From: REDI01 sp038123735
GTDB lineage: Bacteria > Myxococcota_A > UBA796 > GCA-2862545
Length of the DNA stretch: 14,372 nucleotides
Direction: 5' to 3'
Assembly (NCBI GenBank): GCA_038123735.1
Contig: JAYPAP010000097.1
Coordinates: 1 to 14,372, forward strand
In this document: positions 1 to 6,562 of the stretch, one piece after another
Position numbering within the stretch: position 1 is the stretch's first letter
Layout: every line of letters starts with the position of its first letter
Position numbers and translations under genes: made by a program
Notes under the pieces: model-generated
What the model was told of the DNA's origin: nothing
Database searches by the model: none
Seen by the model: the letters and a program-made list of their open reading frames with translations, nothing else

Positions 1-898
1 ATCCGAACTCGCGGAAGACCTTCGGGTGAATCATCCCGGCGCCGAGGATGGTCACCCAGCCAGCACCATGGCATGCCGAGCAGCCATCTCCATCGCAGAC
101 GGCGCAGGAAAGATCCACGCCGAGGGAGGGCTCAGTATAGGGATAAAACTTAGGCTTGAACCGTATTCGACGCTCATCACCATAGAGTGACTTGGCGAGA
201 TACGACAGCGTACCCTTCAGGTGTGCAAAGGTGAGGCCCTTCTCTACCCAAATGGCCTCAAATTGATGGAACATGGCCAGGTGCGTCGCATCTACGGCCT
301 CGTTTCGGTAGACGCGGCCAGCTGTGCAGATTTTTACTGGAAGTTCAGGTTTTTTCTGCAGAACACGCGCCTGGACGGTTGTGGTGTGGCTCCGCAGAAG
401 GAGTCCACCATCGACCCAGAAGGTATCCTGCATATCGCGCGCGGGGTGGTGTTCTGGGATATTAAGGGCATCGAAGTTGTAATACGGGTGCTCGACTTCG
501 GGGCCGGTGGCCATGACGAATCCAAGTCGCCGCATCAAGTCCATGAGACGGTCTTCCGTAGCGGTGACCGGGTGTCTGAGCCCGCGTTCGGTGGCTACCC
601 CGGGCATGGTGAGGTCTTGCCACTCCGCATCGAGGCGGGCGGCGATCGCCGCTTCATTGGCGCTCGCTTTTGCAGCTTGAGCCTCATCTTCCATCGTGAT
701 GCGGGCGGCGTTGAGGGCCGAGGCCACTTCCTTGCGCGACTCAGCGGGAAGACGACCCAGGCCTTTGAGTGCAGCTTTTAGAGGGCTCTTTTTGCCCGTG
801 TGAGCCCGCACAGCGGCATCCACTTCTTCCGGTGAGGTAGCGGCGGCCAAGTCGGCGCGAAAGGTTCTGAGTAATTCCTGAGGATCCGAGGGGTCCAT
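1..898 (-). CDS. pheS: Phenylalanine--tRNA ligase alpha subunit, partial (C-terminus cut by window edge)
   Basis: This is the catalytic alpha subunit of the cytoplasmic (alpha-beta)2 phenylalanyl-tRNA synthetase, which charges tRNA-Phe. I read 299 residues in frame from the ATG at 896-898 to the window edge; the family is usually about 330-350 residues, so roughly the last 40, including class II motif 3, are missing. The first ~85 residues are the helical coiled-coil arm that contacts tRNA. The catalytic core follows, with HPYYNFDALNIP (137-148), DTFW (158-161), class II motif 2 GRVYRNE (194-200) running into FHQFE (210-214), and LGAGMIHP (285-292). An inserted four-cysteine cluster (C265, C268, C273, C276; C-x2-C-x4-C-x2-C) lies just before that last motif. 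A GGAG lies about 10 nt upstream of the start. pheT would be expected downstream, outside the window. A lipoprotein gene lies 126 bp upstream on the same strand, so read-through from its promoter is possible. Identity is very secure. Confidence 0.97.
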   Translation of the reverse strand, partial: MDPSDPQELLRTFRADLAAATSPEEVDAAVRAHTGKKSPLKAALKGLGRLPAESRKEVASALNAARITMEDEAQAAKASANEAAIAARLDAEWQDLTMPGVATERGLRHPVTATEDRLMDLMRRLGFVMATGPEVEHPYYNFDALNIPEHHPARDMQDTFWVDGGLLLRSHTTTVQARVLQKKPELPVKICTAGRVYRNEAVDATHLAMFHQFEAIWVEKGLTFAHLKGTLSYLAKSLYGDERRIRFKPKFYPYTEPSLGVDLSCAVCDGDGCSACHGAGWVTILGAGMIHPKVFREFG

Positions 899-1024
899 AG
901 TTGCAATGCTCCAACGACGATGGTGCGGCTAACACAACCGTACGATCGTGCTGGTTCGGATTGGCCGGGGCCCCGGAAGCGATTCACCACTCTGCGGTAG
1001 CATGGGGTGGCGCACGGTTTTCGC
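899..1024. other. Lipoprotein-pheS intergenic region with a 12-bp palindrome
   Basis: This 126-bp gap separates the lipoprotein stop from the pheS start on the minus strand. It contains a perfect self-complementary 12-mer, CCGGGGCCCCGG, at 965-976, which could fold only as a short four-base-loop hairpin and has no following T-run. I found no convincing promoter with both -35 and -10 boxes for pheS. The one short minus-strand reading frame I checked here has no phenylalanine codons, so there is no sign of a pheM-type attenuator. Confidence 0.4.
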
Positions 1025-1381
1025 CTAGTGTCCGCCGCTCGAAGCTTGTCCCCCAATCTCCGCCATCGCGGTTTTATGCGCTTGTTCAATCGCGAGGGAT
1101 TCATCATGATCGATCTGGCCATCTTCAATGGCCATCTCGATCTCTGCAGCCACGAGCGAAATGTTCACCACGCCGTAAGACTTCGCGTTCCTCTTGATCT
1201 CATCGAGGACAGCCATGACGCGCTCACGGTCAGGTGACTCTTCTGTTCCGGCAACCTTGCCTTTGGTCTCATTGGCCACATCCACTACCGCCTCTTTCAT
1301 GGCCTCACCCCAGACGCCGCCGCATCCGAGGATCATCAATACACCGAGAATCACTCCACTTCCGAGCACCAGCCGCTTCAT
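1025..1381 (-). CDS. Small helical lipoprotein of unknown function
   Basis: A 118-residue protein I cannot assign to a named family. The N-terminus has the MKR charged start, a hydrophobic stretch (residues 4-18) and a lipobox-type ILGC ending at C20, so it should be exported and lipidated. The +2 residue is Gly, which argues against inner-membrane retention by the E. coli rule. The mature part is acidic and predicted helical (DRERVMAVLDEIKRNA, then SLVAAEIEMAIEDGQ), with a Gly/Ser-rich tail and no other cysteine. The start is well supported: AAGGAGGT sits 4 nt upstream of the ATG, and a sigma70-like promoter lies just beyond it. It reads toward pheS, with a 126-bp gap, and is divergent from the membrane protein at 1487. 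Function is unknown. Confidence 0.85.
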   Translation of the reverse strand: MKRLVLGSGVILGVLMILGCGGVWGEAMKEAVVDVANETKGKVAGTEESPDRERVMAVLDEIKRNAKSYGVVNISLVAAEIEMAIEDGQIDHDESLAIEQAHKTAMAEIGGQASSGGH

Positions 1382-1401
1382 GCAACCTCCTTGTGGGGGC
1401 G

Positions 1402-1430
1402 AGAGTATGCACGGCTCTTCCCATGGTCAA
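1402..1430 (-). promoter_or_regulatory. Predicted sigma70-type promoter of the small lipoprotein gene
   Basis: On the minus strand TTGACC (1430-1425) and TACTCT (1407-1402) are separated by exactly 17 bp. The -35 box matches consensus at 5 of 6 positions and the -10 box at 3 of 6. Transcription would start near 1395, giving a leader of about 14 nt that carries the AAGGAGGT ribosome-binding site. This is a sequence match only. Confidence 0.55.
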
Positions 1431-1486
1431 TGATCGGTTAGGGCGACGTGGACGCATCGAGAGAGATGCTGAGGTATGAGCCTGGT

Positions 1487-2146
1487 ATGCAAGACAAAAA
1501 ACCACCGATCTTCATGCGATTTGCCGGGTTGCTCACCCTGAGTCTGTTGGGGCTTGCGGCCCTCGCCTACGGCCTTCTCACTCCGAACCGCGAGCAACCA
1601 GGCGACCTTTCCCCCCGTGCGCCCACCCCGGAGGTGTGGCCAGCCGAAGTTGAGGCTGCGCTTCAGAACGCGTCCGACATGCGGGCCGTGCGCTGTACCA
1701 TGCGACCGGAGTTTTCTTCCGTGGCCCGTATTGGAACGCCGAAACCTGGTGCGGTACTGGTGCGGGAGGAGTCTGAGTTGATCGCCGTGGTGTCGCGAAC
1801 CACGGCCGGTGCCACCGCATTCGATGAAGCGGGCCAGCCGGTGGCGTGGGCGAGTTTTTCCCCGGAGTGCGCCCTCTTTGCGCCGCTAGAAGTTCGGGTT
1901 CAAGGTCGAGTTCTCTCCTCGAATGGTGAGCCTGTCGGAGATAGGGTGGTCGACGTGTGCGGAGTCCGTTCCCAGTCGGATGCGTCGGGGGCCTTTTCCG
2001 CGGTCCTTCCGCCGATGATACTCGGCAGGGCAGAGGCGGATATTCGTGGGCTGCCTTCATGTTCGGCTTCGGCGGGCGATGGTCCAGTCACTCCCATCGA
2101 CTTGAGCCGGGCGGGGCCCCACACGGTCGTGGTTCAGGTGGACTGA
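1487..2146 (+). CDS. Single-pass membrane protein with carboxypeptidase-regulatory-like fold
   Basis: A 219-residue protein of unknown function. From the chosen ATG it begins MQDKKPPIF, followed by one hydrophobic helix (about residues 10-31), and then a long extracytoplasmic part. Residues ~140-180 (VRVQGRVLSSNGEPVGDRVV, then SDASGAFSAVLP) look like the beta-sandwich repeat of carboxypeptidase regulatory-like domains: a 'G.V....G.P....V' strand pair followed by 'D..G.F'. Four cysteines in the extracytoplasmic part could form disulfides. The start is uncertain: the ATG at 1487 has TGAGGT 11 nt upstream, while in-frame GTG 1448 or ATG 1466 would add 13 or 7 residues. Its 3' end overlaps the convergent methyltransferase gene by 13 bp. 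I expect it to be anchored in the inner membrane and act in the periplasm, but this is inference. Confidence 0.8.
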   Translation: MQDKKPPIFMRFAGLLTLSLLGLAALAYGLLTPNREQPGDLSPRAPTPEVWPAEVEAALQNASDMRAVRCTMRPEFSSVARIGTPKPGAVLVREESELIAVVSRTTAGATAFDEAGQPVAWASFSPECALFAPLEVRVQGRVLSSNGEPVGDRVVDVCGVRSQSDASGAFSAVLPPMILGRAEADIRGLPSCSASAGDGPVTPIDLSRAGPHTVVVQVD

Positions 2147-2168
2147 GAGGCGAGGGGACCCAGCCCGG
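2107..2168. other. Long hairpin spanning a convergent stop-codon overlap
   Basis: CCGGGC at 2107-2112 pairs with GCCCGG at 2163-2168. The stem continues as GGG 2113-2115 with CCC 2159-2161 (A2162 bulged) and CCCC 2117-2120 with GGGG 2154-2157, about 13 GC-rich pairs in all. The stop codons of both convergent genes (2134-2136 and 2144-2146) lie in the loop. There is no T-run on either side, so it is not a canonical intrinsic terminator, and GC-rich sequence forms such pairings by chance. Confidence 0.3.
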
Positions 2169-2922
2169 AGACCTCTTTGCGAAAGACGTCATACGATTCC
2201 GTCCATTCGCCGGCCTCATCCCGAACAACAAGCTCCAAGGTGCGACGAGAAGACGGCGCAAACTCCGGATGACAACAGACCAAAACGCAGATCAACGGCG
2301 GTCGGCCAGCTCGAAACACCACGTCTAATCTCTCTTCTACAGCGAGACCCGCTTGAACCACTGCATCCTCAGTACGCGGGTCGCCTGCGGCCATTACGAA
2401 CCCGAATGCCCCGTCTTTGGCCAAGAGTCGCTTCGCTGTCTTGCAATAATCATAGACGGATCCCCGGAGCTCGAACCGGGCGCTGGCCTTCTGAGGGTGG
2501 TCGGGAATCACGCCCTTCCCAACCGGTATATATGGTGGCGATCCGGTGATCAGGGGAAATCCGCCGTCTGGGATCACGCCTGCGGGGAAGACCGATTCAT
2601 CGCGGAGGTCACCGTGAAACAACTGCACCCGTTCTTCAAGACCATTGTGAGCCACTGACTTTCGAGCCAGAGCGAGCGACATGGACTGAGCCTCGACACC
2701 TACGAGGCGAGTGGATTCAGAGAGATTCCACAGGGTAGAAAGCCCAACACTGCCAATTCCACATCCAATGTCCAGGATGCGTTCCGCATGGGGACGCGCT
2801 CGAGAGGCGCGCCAGGCGACCGCGAGATCGTCGGTGCTGAAACGATGTCCACGACGTAGCTGGTAAATGCTCCAGTCTGCGGTGATCGGGTCCAGGGTCT
2901 CTTCCGGCTTGTCTTGACCCAT
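2134..2922 (-). CDS. TrmN6-like SAM-dependent adenine-N6 methyltransferase
   Basis: A 262-residue class I methyltransferase of the TrmN6/YfiC type (COG4123). E. coli TrmN6 methylates N6 of A37 in tRNA-Val1. The N-terminal RRGHRFSTDDLAVAW (23-37) matches the family's 'R.G.RFS.D..L' segment. SAM-binding motif I is DIGCGIG (51-57), followed by the acidic strand end GVE (75-77). The catalytic (N/D/S)PP(Y/F) motif appears as GSPPY (127-131), with Ser in place of the usual Asn of TrmN6. The start follows GAGGAG, which overlaps the upstream lipoprotein's stop region; the gap between the genes is 4 nt, so the two are probably co-translated. The 3' end overlaps the convergent membrane-protein gene. 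The fold is secure; tRNA-Val as substrate is only the family default, and other RNA or protein substrates are possible. Confidence 0.88.
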   Translation of the reverse strand: MGQDKPEETLDPITADWSIYQLRRGHRFSTDDLAVAWRASRARPHAERILDIGCGIGSVGLSTLWNLSESTRLVGVEAQSMSLALARKSVAHNGLEERVQLFHGDLRDESVFPAGVIPDGGFPLITGSPPYIPVGKGVIPDHPQKASARFELRGSVYDYCKTAKRLLAKDGAFGFVMAAGDPRTEDAVVQAGLAVEERLDVVFRAGRPPLICVLVCCHPEFAPSSRRTLELVVRDEAGEWTESYDVFRKEVSGLGPLASQST

Positions 2923-2926
2923 CGCT

Positions 2927-3904
2927 CTACGACTCCTCGGTCAATGGGAATTTCTCAAGCGCCGCTTTGATGGCATTGGCTCTGGTCTGCCCGGCGGACA
3001 TGGCGTCTTGGGCGTATCCCGTCGCCTTAATCCATCGCGCCTCGCCCTTTTCGCTACATGCGGTCAGCAACCAGAGTTGACCATTCTCGATTCGGCCTTC
3101 TGCACAATAAAGTGCTTTTCGATTGTGGTTTTCGCCGATGGCCTCAGCCGCGATTCCGACGGTGCGTGGTGGATTCTCCGTCTTGAGCCTCTCCGCCAGG
3201 GCGGAAAAGCTAGGTGCGGCAGTCGCGAAACCCAGAATGCGTCGCCGACCGCCCATGGAAGGAATGGCGTCGGGATGTAGAGCCGGCTCATCTCCGCTGG
3301 CATTGGGCGAGCGGGTGAGGGTCGCTCGGACCGTGGTTGCCGGGAAGGCGGCCTGAAGCACGTCAAGCGCCATGGTCAAGTCGGGCATGGGGAGGCGTAG
3401 GGGCCGCCCGCGAGGGTGTTGCGCATCGGCGAGTGCGGTGGCATCATGGGCGTAGATCGCGCGCTCTGAACCGATACTTGCATCGCGTGCGGCATGTGCG
3501 GCCACCGTTCGAAGCCCGACATTCGAGGGGTTAAACGGTGCTTTAAGTCGCTTTTGGGCGAGTCCAGTCCAGTTTGAGAGGTCCCCGGCACGTAGATAGC
3601 AATCCATCAACGGCTCAGCTTCGGCCATTTCCTTGCTCTTTTTAAATTCCTCAAGGTGGGGCAGGCCCAGGTCGGGTCTGAGGAGGACATTGCACAGCGC
3701 ATCGCCGAGAACCAGGTCTACCTGTGGGTTTCCGGGCGAAACACCTTGAAAAGTGCCCGCCGCCTCCGACACCGCGGTGAGTCCTTCGGGGGTGGGTTCG
3801 GAGCGATATTGCCGTACGGCAGCCTCTAGTGTGGAGGTATCCGGGGGCACATCGCCTACGCATCCAGCGAGAACGATAGCGGTCATGAAGCGGAAGGTCA
3901 TCAT
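2927..3904 (-). CDS. Lipoprotein of unknown function (325 aa)
   Basis: I do not recognise the family. The N-terminus MMTFRFMTAIVLAGC carries a textbook LAGC lipobox with the lipidated Cys at 15, so it is exported and membrane anchored. Residues ~25-150 are mostly amphipathic helices with Ala/Leu spacing that recalls TPR-like or other helical repeats (EAAVRQYRSEPTPEGLTAV, then LGDALCNVLL). The second half is mixed, with a strand-rich end (KALYCAEGRI, then GQLWLLTACSEKG) containing two cysteines that may pair. Start choice is soft: ATGs at 3904, 3901 and 3886 all leave the signal usable, and only a weak GGA precedes the first. The stop lies 4 nt before the methyltransferase start, so the two genes form an operon, probably with the small membrane protein upstream. 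Confidence 0.85.
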   Translation of the reverse strand: MMTFRFMTAIVLAGCVGDVPPDTSTLEAAVRQYRSEPTPEGLTAVSEAAGTFQGVSPGNPQVDLVLGDALCNVLLRPDLGLPHLEEFKKSKEMAEAEPLMDCYLRAGDLSNWTGLAQKRLKAPFNPSNVGLRTVAAHAARDASIGSERAIYAHDATALADAQHPRGRPLRLPMPDLTMALDVLQAAFPATTVRATLTRSPNASGDEPALHPDAIPSMGGRRRILGFATAAPSFSALAERLKTENPPRTVGIAAEAIGENHNRKALYCAEGRIENGQLWLLTACSEKGEARWIKATGYAQDAMSAGQTRANAIKAALEKFPLTEES

Positions 3905-3962
3905 GTCCGGGGTGTAGCCTCTGTCGATGTCATTGCCTACGCCGGCCCGAGTTCAGTCCTGT

Positions 3963-4223
3963 TCATTCTTCGAGATGATAGACGTGGGCGCCGGCATCTT
4001 CCAGCTCAGCCACGGGCGGAGGAGGACCGAAGTCGGGCGTCTGAATACCTGCGGCGGAGCTCCCGAAGAAGGTGCCGATGACATTGTTCATCCCTTGGGC
4101 CTTGGTGCGAATCGTCTCGTCGGCGACCTCAACTCGGCTAGTGTCACCTCGCGACCGCTTCAGCAGGACCCTCACGCACCAAAGGAGGGCTAGGAAAAAC
4201 AGAATGTATGCAAGTATTCCCAT
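3963..4223 (-). CDS. Small single-pass membrane protein (86 aa)
   Basis: A short protein I cannot name. Residues 2-20 (GILAYILFFLALLWCVRVL) form one transmembrane helix ending in KRSR, which by the positive-inside rule puts the C-terminal ~60 residues in the cytoplasm. The tail contains a Gly/Ser-rich stretch, four consecutive prolines after DFG, and an acidic end (LEDAGAHVYHLEE). It is short enough that chance is a concern, but the coherent helix-plus-charged-flank design, the AAAGG about 11 nt upstream of the ATG, and its position 58 nt ahead of the lipoprotein/methyltransferase pair on the same strand all favour a real gene. It could be an accessory subunit or assembly factor; there is no direct evidence. 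Confidence 0.65.
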   Translation of the reverse strand: MGILAYILFFLALLWCVRVLLKRSRGDTSRVEVADETIRTKAQGMNNVIGTFFGSSAAGIQTPDFGPPPPVAELEDAGAHVYHLEE

Positions 4224-4330
4224 CTATGGTCTGCCTTTGAACTGCTCTTTAATGTCAAGCGCTTGAAGTCTAGCACAACTAGAACTGGGTTTAGTAGGGT
4301 CGCCCTGTCGAACGGCTGAGGAGTCGCCAC
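4224..4330. promoter_or_regulatory. Divergent intergenic region with two adjacent inverted repeats
   Basis: This 107-bp divergent region is AT-richer than its surroundings and separates the small membrane protein (minus) from the formylglutamate hydrolase-like gene (plus). It carries a perfect 12-bp palindrome, TCAAGCGCTTGA (4255-4266), followed two bases later by a perfect 5-5-5 inverted repeat, TCTAG-CACAA-CTAGA (4269-4283). The minus strand also contains a perfect TTGACA beginning at 4259, but I found no matching -10 at proper spacing. The dyads look like operator sites for a regulator of one or both genes; this is inference. Confidence 0.4.
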
Positions 4331-5041
4331 GTGTCTGATCCTGTGCTCTGTCTTCCTGGTTCAGGTCCGATCGTCATTCTGTGCGAGCATGGCTCCGAGC
4401 GATTGCCCTCCGGCTGGGAGTGGCCCGAAGCCGATCAGCGGCTGGTAGGTACCCACTGGTCACATGATATCGGCGTAGAAGCGCTGGTTCAGACCCTTCA
4501 TGAACTTACTGGGTGGCCTGCCGTGGTCGCCCAATTCAGTCGCCTGCTGGTGGATCCAAACCGAGATGCGGGCAGTGATGAGCTATTTCGAACCCAAGCA
4601 GATGGCGTAGCCGTCGCGCTCAATCAGGACCTCGATGATGCGGAAAAGGCGAGGCGCATCGACATCCTCTGGCGGCCGTATCATGCGACGGCAGACGCGA
4701 TGGTGCGGGACAATCCTGGCGCATCGATCGTCTCACTCCACAGCTTTACCGACAACTATGAGGGCCAGGCACGGACCATGGAAGTGGGCGTCTTGTTCGA
4801 CCTCGACGAAGCGCCGGCCCTCGCCGTCCACCAGGACTTCGTGGAGGCTGGCTACCGTGCGCGGCTTAATGAGCCTTGGTCTGGAAAGAATGGGCTGATG
4901 TATAGCCCCCACCGGCATGCGACCAACCATGGGCGCCGGGCGTTGGAATTTGAGTTTCGCCAGGATTTACTTGTTCAACCTGCCTGGCGTGCCAAGGCCG
5001 CGGAGACCCTCGCCGCCTCGGTGCGGCGTCATCTCGCCTAG
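4331..5041 (+). CDS. N-formylglutamate amidohydrolase family protein
   Basis: A 236-residue cytoplasmic hydrolase of the N-formylglutamate amidohydrolase family (COG3931/PF05013). Characterised members cleave N-formyl-L-glutamate to formate and glutamate at the end of histidine degradation. Family motifs appear in order: ILCEHGSERLP near the N-terminus, HWSHDIG, FSRLLVDPNRD, RPYHATAD, SLHSF, EVGVLFD, and near the C-terminus RALEFEFRQDL. Length fits the compact COG3931 subgroup. The GTG start at 4331 follows TGAGGAG with about 7 nt spacing, which decides the start. No other hut gene is visible nearby, so histidine catabolism is not supported by context; a different N-acyl amino acid substrate is plausible. 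The stop overlaps the convergent pyk stop by 4 bp (CTAG). Confidence 0.9.
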   Translation: MSDPVLCLPGSGPIVILCEHGSERLPSGWEWPEADQRLVGTHWSHDIGVEALVQTLHELTGWPAVVAQFSRLLVDPNRDAGSDELFRTQADGVAVALNQDLDDAEKARRIDILWRPYHATADAMVRDNPGASIVSLHSFTDNYEGQARTMEVGVLFDLDEAPALAVHQDFVEAGYRARLNEPWSGKNGLMYSPHRHATNHGRRALEFEFRQDLLVQPAWRAKAAETLAASVRRHLA

Positions 5042-5058
5042 TGTTCGCCGACGCGCAC
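5021..5058. other. GC-rich hairpin spanning convergent stops
   Basis: GTGC (5021-5024) and GCGTC (5026-5030) pair with GACGC (5050-5054) and GCAC (5055-5058), giving a 9-bp stem with one bulged G (5025) and a 19-nt loop that contains both overlapping stop codons. No T-run follows on either strand. It may act as a bidirectional 3'-end structure for the two convergent genes, but the functional reading is speculative. Confidence 0.35.
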
Positions 5059-6483
5059 CAGCTTGAGTAGGTGCATCGCGGCCCGCATTGGGGAGCGGCC
5101 AGCCAGCACGAGATAGTTTTGGCCCGGGCTGAGATAACCGCGCTCTACCAGGACTTGCTCGCCAGCTGCAATCAGGTCGTCCGTATTTTGGACCGCTGGA
5201 ACTTGGAGCGGGGTGATGCCCCAGGCGAGCTGTAGTTGGTCGACGACGGTCGGGTTGGGCGTGAGGGCGAAGATAGGCCCCCGAGGCCGGATCTTACTGG
5301 CTCTGAACGCGGCTTGGCCGGACCAGGTGTACACGACGAGCGGCAACTCCGGGTGGTCGGCGAGCGTGTGCGCGGCGGCCCGGATCATCGCAGAGTCCAT
5401 GCCGTCGAAGTCAGGCAGTTGGTCGGGGGGCGTCGAGCTGAACCAGCGGCTCGCTTCCACGCGTTCTGCAATATTGTCCATGGTCCGCACGGACTCGATG
5501 GGGAAGGCCCCGATACTGGTCTCGCCGGAGAGCATCACCGCATCGGTACCGTCGAGGATGGCATTCGCTACGTCGGTGGTCTCGGCTCGGGTGGGGCGAG
5601 GATTTCGTTCCATGCTGTCGAGCATCTGGGTGGCGGTAATGACGAGCGCCCCCCGCCGCATGGCCGAGTTGATAATATGCTTTTGGTGCACTGGTACCGC
5701 CTCGATCGGCACCTCGACGCCCAAGTCGCCCCGGGCAACCATCAGCCCTGCGCAGTGGTCCAGGATCCGGTCGAGATTCTCCACCGCCTGTGGCTTTTCA
5801 ATCTTGGCAATGGCGGGGATGCGAGCACCATACTTGTCCATTTCATTCTCGAGATCGACGAGATCAGGGGCATCACGGACGAAGGACAGGGCGATATAGT
5901 CCACCCCGACTTCCATACCTACCGCCAAGTCCGCTTTGTCTTTCTCGGTGAGCGAGGGGACGGACATCGCGGTCTCGGGAAGGTTGAGCCCCTTGTTCGA
6001 CGTGAGTTTTCCGCCGAAGGTCATCTCGATGTCGACCTCAGCGGGGGATGAGTCGCGCCGTACTTCCTTGACGCGCCCGATCAAGGCGCCGTCCGCAAAA
6101 AGTACCATTTCACCAGCCTGAACGTCGTCCGCCATTTCAGGGTAGGTCGTGCCGACGCGCTTGCCCGACCCGATGAGGTCGTTGGTCATCACCACGGTGA
6201 GTACATCTCCCTTCTCGAGGGTGATCTCGCCATCTACCTTGGAAATTCGGATCTTGGGCCCTTGGAGGTCCAGGAGGACTGCGACGGGCTTGCCCACTTT
6301 GGCCGCCACCCTGCGCACGCGAGATACCTGCCGGCGAATACCAGCATGATCGGCGTGAGAAGCGTTGATTCGAGCGACATCTAGGCCGGCTTCGATCAGC
6401 TCAGCCAGGATATCTTCCTCCCAGGATGCTGGACCGAGGGTCGCGACGATTTTGGTGCCGGTTTCCACCTTGTGTTCGGACAT
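5038..6483 (-). CDS. pyk: Pyruvate kinase
   Basis: This enzyme converts phosphoenolpyruvate and ADP to pyruvate and ATP in glycolysis, in the cytoplasm. The 481-residue protein has full family length: TKIVATLGPAS at the N-terminus, LDLQGPKIRI in domain A, a B-domain lid, the active-site signature PAIAKIEKP, MVARGDLGVE, and ITATQMLDSM followed by PTRAE. LDLQGPK and the LTEKDKADL segment resemble E. coli PykA. The Lys in GPK, at the position that is Glu in K+-dependent enzymes, predicts K+-independent catalysis from published subtype work. The usual R-x-N-F-S-H-G is RINASHADH here, with Phe and Gly replaced but Arg, Asn, Ser and His kept. The start at 6483 is preceded by GGAG with 7 nt spacing; an upstream in-frame ATG (6564) would add 27 residues unlike the family and run into the divergent gene. 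Confidence 0.97.
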   Translation of the reverse strand: MSEHKVETGTKIVATLGPASWEEDILAELIEAGLDVARINASHADHAGIRRQVSRVRRVAAKVGKPVAVLLDLQGPKIRISKVDGEITLEKGDVLTVVMTNDLIGSGKRVGTTYPEMADDVQAGEMVLFADGALIGRVKEVRRDSSPAEVDIEMTFGGKLTSNKGLNLPETAMSVPSLTEKDKADLAVGMEVGVDYIALSFVRDAPDLVDLENEMDKYGARIPAIAKIEKPQAVENLDRILDHCAGLMVARGDLGVEVPIEAVPVHQKHIINSAMRRGALVITATQMLDSMERNPRPTRAETTDVANAILDGTDAVMLSGETSIGAFPIESVRTMDNIAERVEASRWFSSTPPDQLPDFDGMDSAMIRAAAHTLADHPELPLVVYTWSGQAAFRASKIRPRGPIFALTPNPTVVDQLQLAWGITPLQVPAVQNTDDLIAAGEQVLVERGYLSPGQNYLVLAGRSPMRAAMHLLKLVRVGEH

Positions 6484-6505
6484 GCGTGCTCCGTGTAGGC
6501 GGCAG

Positions 6506-6514
6506 AGACTACCA
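6506..6514 (-). promoter_or_regulatory. Possible extended -10 promoter element for pyk
   Basis: On the minus strand TGGTAGTCT fits the extended -10 pattern TGnTAnnnT. No recognisable -35 lies 17 bp upstream, as is common for extended -10 promoters. Transcription would begin near 6499, leaving a leader of about 16 nt with the GGAG ribosome-binding site. Weak, short match. Confidence 0.35.
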
Positions 6515-6528
6515 GTGGGGAGTGCAGT

Positions 6529-6556
6529 TTGGGGGCTGCCACCGACATGGTACGAT
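6529..6556 (+). promoter_or_regulatory. Possible extended -10 promoter giving a leaderless mRNA
   Basis: TGGTACGAT (6548-6556) is an extended -10 element, with TTGGGG (6529-6534) at a 16-bp spacing as a weak -35. The predicted start site falls 6-7 nt after the -10, at about 6562-6563, which is the A of the ATG of the following gene. The same gene lacks a Shine-Dalgarno sequence. Confidence 0.35.
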
Positions 6557-6562
6557 CTTGTC

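Noticed and set aside
221..781. A 186-residue plus-strand reading frame opposite pheS
   Set aside because: It lies wholly antisense to clear pheS coding sequence and has no recognisable domain; GC-rich codon use opens such frames.
899..1024. A pheM-like attenuator or leader peptide upstream of pheS
   Set aside because: The short frame I checked in the gap has no phenylalanine codons, and no terminator with a T-run is present.
778..1128. A 116-residue basic minus-strand frame spanning pheS and the lipoprotein
   Set aside because: It overlaps two supported genes in another frame, and its composition looks like a shadow of GC-rich coding DNA.
2466..2500. A tRNA-like GCTCGAACC signature
   Set aside because: It falls inside methyltransferase coding sequence and no cloverleaf arms surround it.
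3905..3962. A terminator between the small membrane protein and the lipoprotein
   Set aside because: GTAG/CTAC ends can pair only imperfectly over a long loop, with no T-run.
5213..6051. Long plus-strand reading frames (228 and 271 residues) opposite pyk
   Set aside because: They are antisense to a full-length, motif-complete pyruvate kinase and carry no family motif.
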